Assembly: GCA_905220665.1 (NCBI GenBank)
Contig: CAJNAR010000177.1
Span: 62,001-126,000 of the forward strand
Source: Albugo candida
Taxonomy: Eukaryota > Oomycota > Peronosporomycetes > Albuginales > Albuginaceae
Reading direction: 5' to 3'
DNA length: 64,000 nucleotides
Translations under genes and position numbers: made by a program
The notes under the pieces: generated by a model
Databases searched by the model: none
The model's input: the letters and a program-made list of their open reading frames with translations, nothing else
What the model was told of the DNA's origin: nothing
In this document: piece by piece, positions 60,483-64,000 of the stretch
Position numbering within the stretch: position 1 is the stretch's first letter
How the letters are laid out: every line of letters begins with the position of its first letter

Positions 60483-61445
60483 TCAACTCGACTCTGCCTC
60501 AAACCTGCTTCTGCACCATTTCACCAAATAAACATACGCTTGTTCCGATTCAGGTTCTTCAAATCGATAGTGATATATTCCATCAAACACTTTCGAGTCT
60601 TTATTCGTTTCCTCAAGCCGCTTATGGAAAGCTTCCCTGGATGAGACACTGACCACCAGATCATCAGAGCCAATCATACTCAAAAGGGGCAACTGTCTAA
60701 GCGTACTTTGCGTGTGTTTAATATATTTTTTTTCAACCTGAGCATCACACATTCGCGTCGTAAGTTTCTTCATCATCATCAGCGGATCCTTATTGAAGTC
60801 TTCATTTAGGGATTTATTCCTCGAAAGGCACTCATGAGGGACCGCTGAGACAACTCTTTTGCGAGAAATGAGGATCGATAAGATCGAAGCAAATGCCGCT
60901 TGCAAGCGCAGCGCTGGCGTCCGTTCCACACATACAGCCGGTGCCACCAACAATGCTGCATGGAACGTGTGTACACCTGATTGTAACGTGTTTGAAGCCA
61001 GTAATGTTTCGATATCTCCATGTAAATGAGAGGGAACTTTGACTCGTTGAGGCCGTATGAGCGCAAAATGTCCTTTTGAGTGTGTGAACGAAGAAATTTA
61101 GTGTCGTCCACAAAATATTCCAACTTTCGAGCATGAGCTCGATTCATGGCTCATCGTTCCCACTCTGGTCGTGGCCAATCGCAACGTACGCAGCTAAAGC
61201 AAAGCCGCACGCAGTTACCGCTTGACAATCGGAAGTAGCGGCCACTGTGATCTCCTACGCCGTGCACATTTACGATAGTCGAGCGAATAGTGGACTGTTC
61301 TGGGAACACAGTTTGATAGAATGAAAACTGGTTCCGAGAGTCGGTGATCGTTCTCAATTGCGTCTCTTTGAATTTGACGAGGCTCGAGGAGTCGTTGTCC
61401 TGGCGGATATTGAATTTTAGACGAATCCGAAATGTGAGTAATTAC
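60483..61445 (-). pseudogene. Monoacylglycerol-lipase-like alpha/beta hydrolase, broken
   Basis: Alpha/beta hydrolases of this family release fatty acids from monoglycerides. Visible blocks in order on the minus strand: NQFSFYQTVFPEQST then NVHGVGDHSGRYF (61290-61215 region), the family HG-x-GDHSGRY oxyanion segment; GFALAAYVAIGHDQSG, the GHG-x-S region; KLEYFVDDTKFL; ALLVAPAV; then LPLLSMIGSDDLVVSV, which holds the catalytic Asp, and GIYHYRFEEPESE with the catalytic His. The nucleophile elbow, normally GHSMGG, reads HGDIETLLA, so the serine is absent. Pieces lie in three frames with breaks near 61195, 61145 and 61035, and no clear ATG. Pseudogene, or indels in the assembly plus a dead enzyme. 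Confidence 0.65.
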
Positions 61446-61685
61446 AACCAATCGACGGCATCATGGATTCAAACGTGTTATGAAACCTTTCTGTCATAAA
61501 AATTTGTCTAGATATGAAATTTATTTCGAGTTGGTAGGAACGACTTTTACGTCATCGAGCCTCAAAACCGATACACAACGATACTCAAATACTATCTAAA
61601 TGGTAATACTTGAAGTCGTACCTCAAAATACCGATTTCATGACATGCGGTTACTGGTCGTCTGATGCACGTAACCCAAAAGGCGA

Positions 61686-62498
61686 TTACAACACCTCATT
61701 CCGGAGAGGGAATCCAATTTTGTAGTAATCTTTGAAAATTTGAACATTAAAAGCGCTCAGAAACGTTCGACCCAATCTCCATTCCTCATCCTCGTGAAAT
61801 GTAATCGGACGGACGTTAAAAGTATAACCGGAAGAAGACTTGCCGAACAACCCATATGAGAGAGTGATTGGTGGACCACCAAGAAGCGAAAGTTTCAACT
61901 CGCCCTTTTCGTTGAGAATCTTCTCGATCAGATTCGTATATCGTACCGGAATCATCATTTCGGCGTCATCCAAATTAATCGTGAGAGGAGAGAAAGGCGA
62001 TATTGTCGTTGTCCCCACACTGACTCTCCGCAATTGCAACATCCCATTTTTAAGCAAATATTTATCATCTGAAACACCTTTTAATAATGGTAGCAAGCAC
62101 ATGTCTTGGTTGATGCTGAGATGCCTCTTGCTCAAGTCGATACAAACATTTGTCACAGTCGCTTGCTTATTGAGCAAGTTTGGAATGTTGATTACAATAT
62201 GACGCTTACTGTCTTCAATAGAAGCTTCTTGTATTGGTTCTTTACGTTCAGCTAATTCCAAAATGTGAGAGAGACGCTTCTGAGACTTTCTACCGTGTAA
62301 CCAATTGTAAAGAGTGTCTTTAAAGGATCTTTTGTGAATTTTGGTGGTAAACTGCACTGAATAGATAATGCTTTTGCCGTTAATTCGACATTTAACTGCG
62401 GCGCCATGCTGATCAAGATTTTCTTGTAGCACGAGTTTTCCTTGTATGATTATAACCGAACACAATAGAATTGCAAGTCGGGGTAACATTGCACGCAT
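61686..62498 (-). CDS. Secreted pepsin-lobe-like protein EF (270 aa), catalytic Asp motif altered
   Basis: The frame is open to an ATG at 62663, but the ATG at 62498 (or 62489) places a signal peptide at the start (MLPRLAILLCSVIIIQG). The second half follows the layout of the C-terminal lobe of A1 (pepsin) aspartic proteases: LQLRRVSVGTTTIS near 153-166, a strand ending in NLDDAEMMIPV where active enzymes have DTG(T/S) followed by a hydrophobic-P segment, and WRLGRTFLSAFNVQIF near 240-255 then YKIGFPL, matching W-I-L-G-x-x-FL and the last strand. DTG is replaced by DDA, so catalysis is not expected. A full protease is over 320 residues and has two lobes; here the N-lobe is not recognisable. 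Intact frame. The antisense frame 61840-62202 is a shadow. Confidence 0.7.
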   Translation of the reverse strand: MRAMLPRLAILLCSVIIIQGKLVLQENLDQHGAAVKCRINGKSIIYSVQFTTKIHKRSFKDTLYNWLHGRKSQKRLSHILELAERKEPIQEASIEDSKRHIVINIPNLLNKQATVTNVCIDLSKRHLSINQDMCLLPLLKGVSDDKYLLKNGMLQLRRVSVGTTTISPFSPLTINLDDAEMMIPVRYTNLIEKILNEKGELKLSLLGGPPITLSYGLFGKSSSGYTFNVRPITFHEDEEWRLGRTFLSAFNVQIFKDYYKIGFPLRNEVL

Positions 62499-62849
62499 CC
62501 GATATTCAACTCCTAATTTGACAACTGATTGTTGATTAGGTAGAATCTTGCAAGACATGTGCCAAGTGAACTTCTCCGGTGCTGTTCGACGTTGCATTGG
62601 CTCACTTGACAGATGTACTATCAAACCGGCTGTTACGGAGCAAATTGTCAGACGACATTCCATTCAATTAAAAGCACGTTCTTGTAAACAACGCGCATCA
62701 ATTCAGCTGCTTTGTTTATCATATGGCAGTACATGGAACGACGGGAAGAACGATTTGCTCCAATCACAACAATCATTTCTGTGGATATCCTACTCGCAAA
62801 TTAGTAATTTTGACGTCGTCGTGGTCGCATCACATTTGTAAAGGGCAAT

Positions 62850-64000
62850 TTACATTCGGACGACATAAACACCACACACAACTATGATATGTTTCTGACT
62901 GCGAAGCAATCACATGAGACATAACGCTATACAATATCAAAATACTTCAGCAAAGCATATAATCATAGCAAAGTATGATGCAATAAAAAGTATAATACAA
63001 GGGAAAGGACTATACTAGTAATATATGATGAAAATGGCCGGTCGATGGAGAATGCGTTTTTCGCGCCAAATATAAAGCCTCAAATCAATTGAACGAAAGC
63101 CAGGTACGAATGCCAGAAAACGTGATCAAATATCAGGAAGAAAAGATCCATTCCATCGATACATTGCCCAGGAATCATGAAATCCTTACCAGCAACCCAA
63201 AACGTCGACCTGGGAACTGATCTGCGAATATGACATCCATTGCCCATCGATTTCAATCCGAATGCTCTATAAACGATTTTTTATGTACTACCATTTGATC
63301 AACCAAAAGATTCGATCACATGCCGAATAATTGTCGGACCTTAATGGAGGCTTATGGTATACAAAATCTTAACGGTTGCGACGTTATTTGCAGTACACGA
63401 CTGCTGCGCAGAAAGAGTGATATATTTAGGAAATCGTTATTCAACACTCACCTTTTCTATAATCAGCGCTCAGCCTCCACTAATCCATAGATTAGTGGCC
63501 TTTATTTGGTTAAAATAAGTATGGCAGAATATAAAAGTGAAATTACGGGAATCGTTATTCAGCCCCGACCCTCCATAAAGTAATGGCAATTGTAGCCTCT
63601 GATTGGTCTGAACAGATGCAACGGAAAAAAAAATGGGTATTGATATCCTGACAGCTTTTTTTGAATTGCCTAGTTAAATTATTACTCTCACAAGTTTTTC
63701 TTTTTTGCAAAATACATACACGATTTTACATTTCTAACTAGTTACATCCATGCACACCCTCCATTGTTGCTCCAGCAGCTCCAATCGAGAATTATTTGTG
63801 ATTGGCTAATACACAGAACGTTTCATCTGTGATAGGCTATTACTTCTGACAATGTCCATTTGACACATAGCATTTGAGCATCGGACACAGGGAAATGCAG
63901 GTGCAGCAATTGCGGGAAATCGGCCATAACAAGCGGTCTTGCGGAATTTCTGTTACAAGGTTGGATTTAGATCAAGCTTTAGCAAAAAATTAGAAATTTT
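62850..64000. other. Non-coding with short direct repeats
   Basis: AATCGTTATTCA occurs at 63432 and AATCGTTATTCAG at 63550, a diverged direct repeat with period 118 that also repeats CTCCA-TA-A. GTGAT(T/A)GGCTA(A/T)TAC recurs about 31 bases apart near 63798 and 63829. ATTGG boxes (CCAAT complement) are frequent. No gene recognised. Confidence 0.5.

Noticed and set aside
61840..62202. 120-codon plus-strand frame
   Set aside because: Antisense to EF, without motifs.
3212..62498. RXLR or CHxC effector motifs
   Set aside because: No RXLR follows any signal peptide, and the C-(7-8)-C spacing after the cleavage site does not fit CHxC.

Overview
This is eukaryotic DNA: AT-rich by eye, gene-poor, with short GT-AG introns and an L1-like LINE. 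Three things point to an oomycete. The LINE C-terminal half (core RT, then a CCHC-like zf-RVT knuckle) is of the type common in oomycetes. Five secreted-protein genes carry a match to the oomycete core promoter (consensus GCTCATTYYNCAWTTT) 26-48 bases before their ATG. The landscape of repeats, decayed genes and small secreted cysteine proteins resembles an obligate biotroph such as Albugo (white rust). The species name is inference; no RXLR motif was seen.

Layout. 1-2546: LINE, cut by the window edge. 3.2-4 kb: first secreted-protein locus (E1). 7.1-8.1 kb: 420-base tandem repeat. 9.8-13.3 kb and 24.7-28 kb: two diverged copies of one segment, each with a secreted-protein locus (EA, EB) and a decayed minus-strand gene. 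18.9-19.4 kb: decayed NTF2-like gene. 28.0-30.25 and 35.4-37.7 kb: two nearly identical 2.2 kb segments with 99-base minisatellites and the 5' half of a putative membrane-protein gene. 34.5-35.2 kb: intact secreted-protein gene EC. 38.2-39.5 kb: ABCA transporter remnant split by a tRNA-like SINE. 40.5-41.2 and 56.5-57.2 kb: another pair of decayed secreted-protein loci. 45.5-48.4 kb: a 2.8 kb DDE transposon with terminal inverted repeats and TA flanks, transposase broken. 48.9-50.8 kb: multi-KH RNA-binding gene, broken. 51.1-51.8 kb: intact secreted-protein gene ED. 60.5-61.4 kb: broken monoacylglycerol-lipase-like gene. 61.7-62.5 kb: intact secreted gene EF with a recognisable but catalytically altered pepsin-like C-lobe.

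The most interesting system is the family of secreted proteins. E1, EC and ED share a signal peptide and cysteines at nearly fixed positions (25, 33/34, 54-57, 81-82), and most members end in a block resembling the last strand region of pepsin-like aspartic proteases. The loci appear to have spread by segmental duplication together with their promoters. I propose a family of non-catalytic, pepsin-lobe-derived secreted proteins, possibly effectors. Many other genes here are broken by single-base indels, several in homopolymers, so either the region is a gene graveyard or the assembly has residual indel errors. That must be settled before any locus is called dead.
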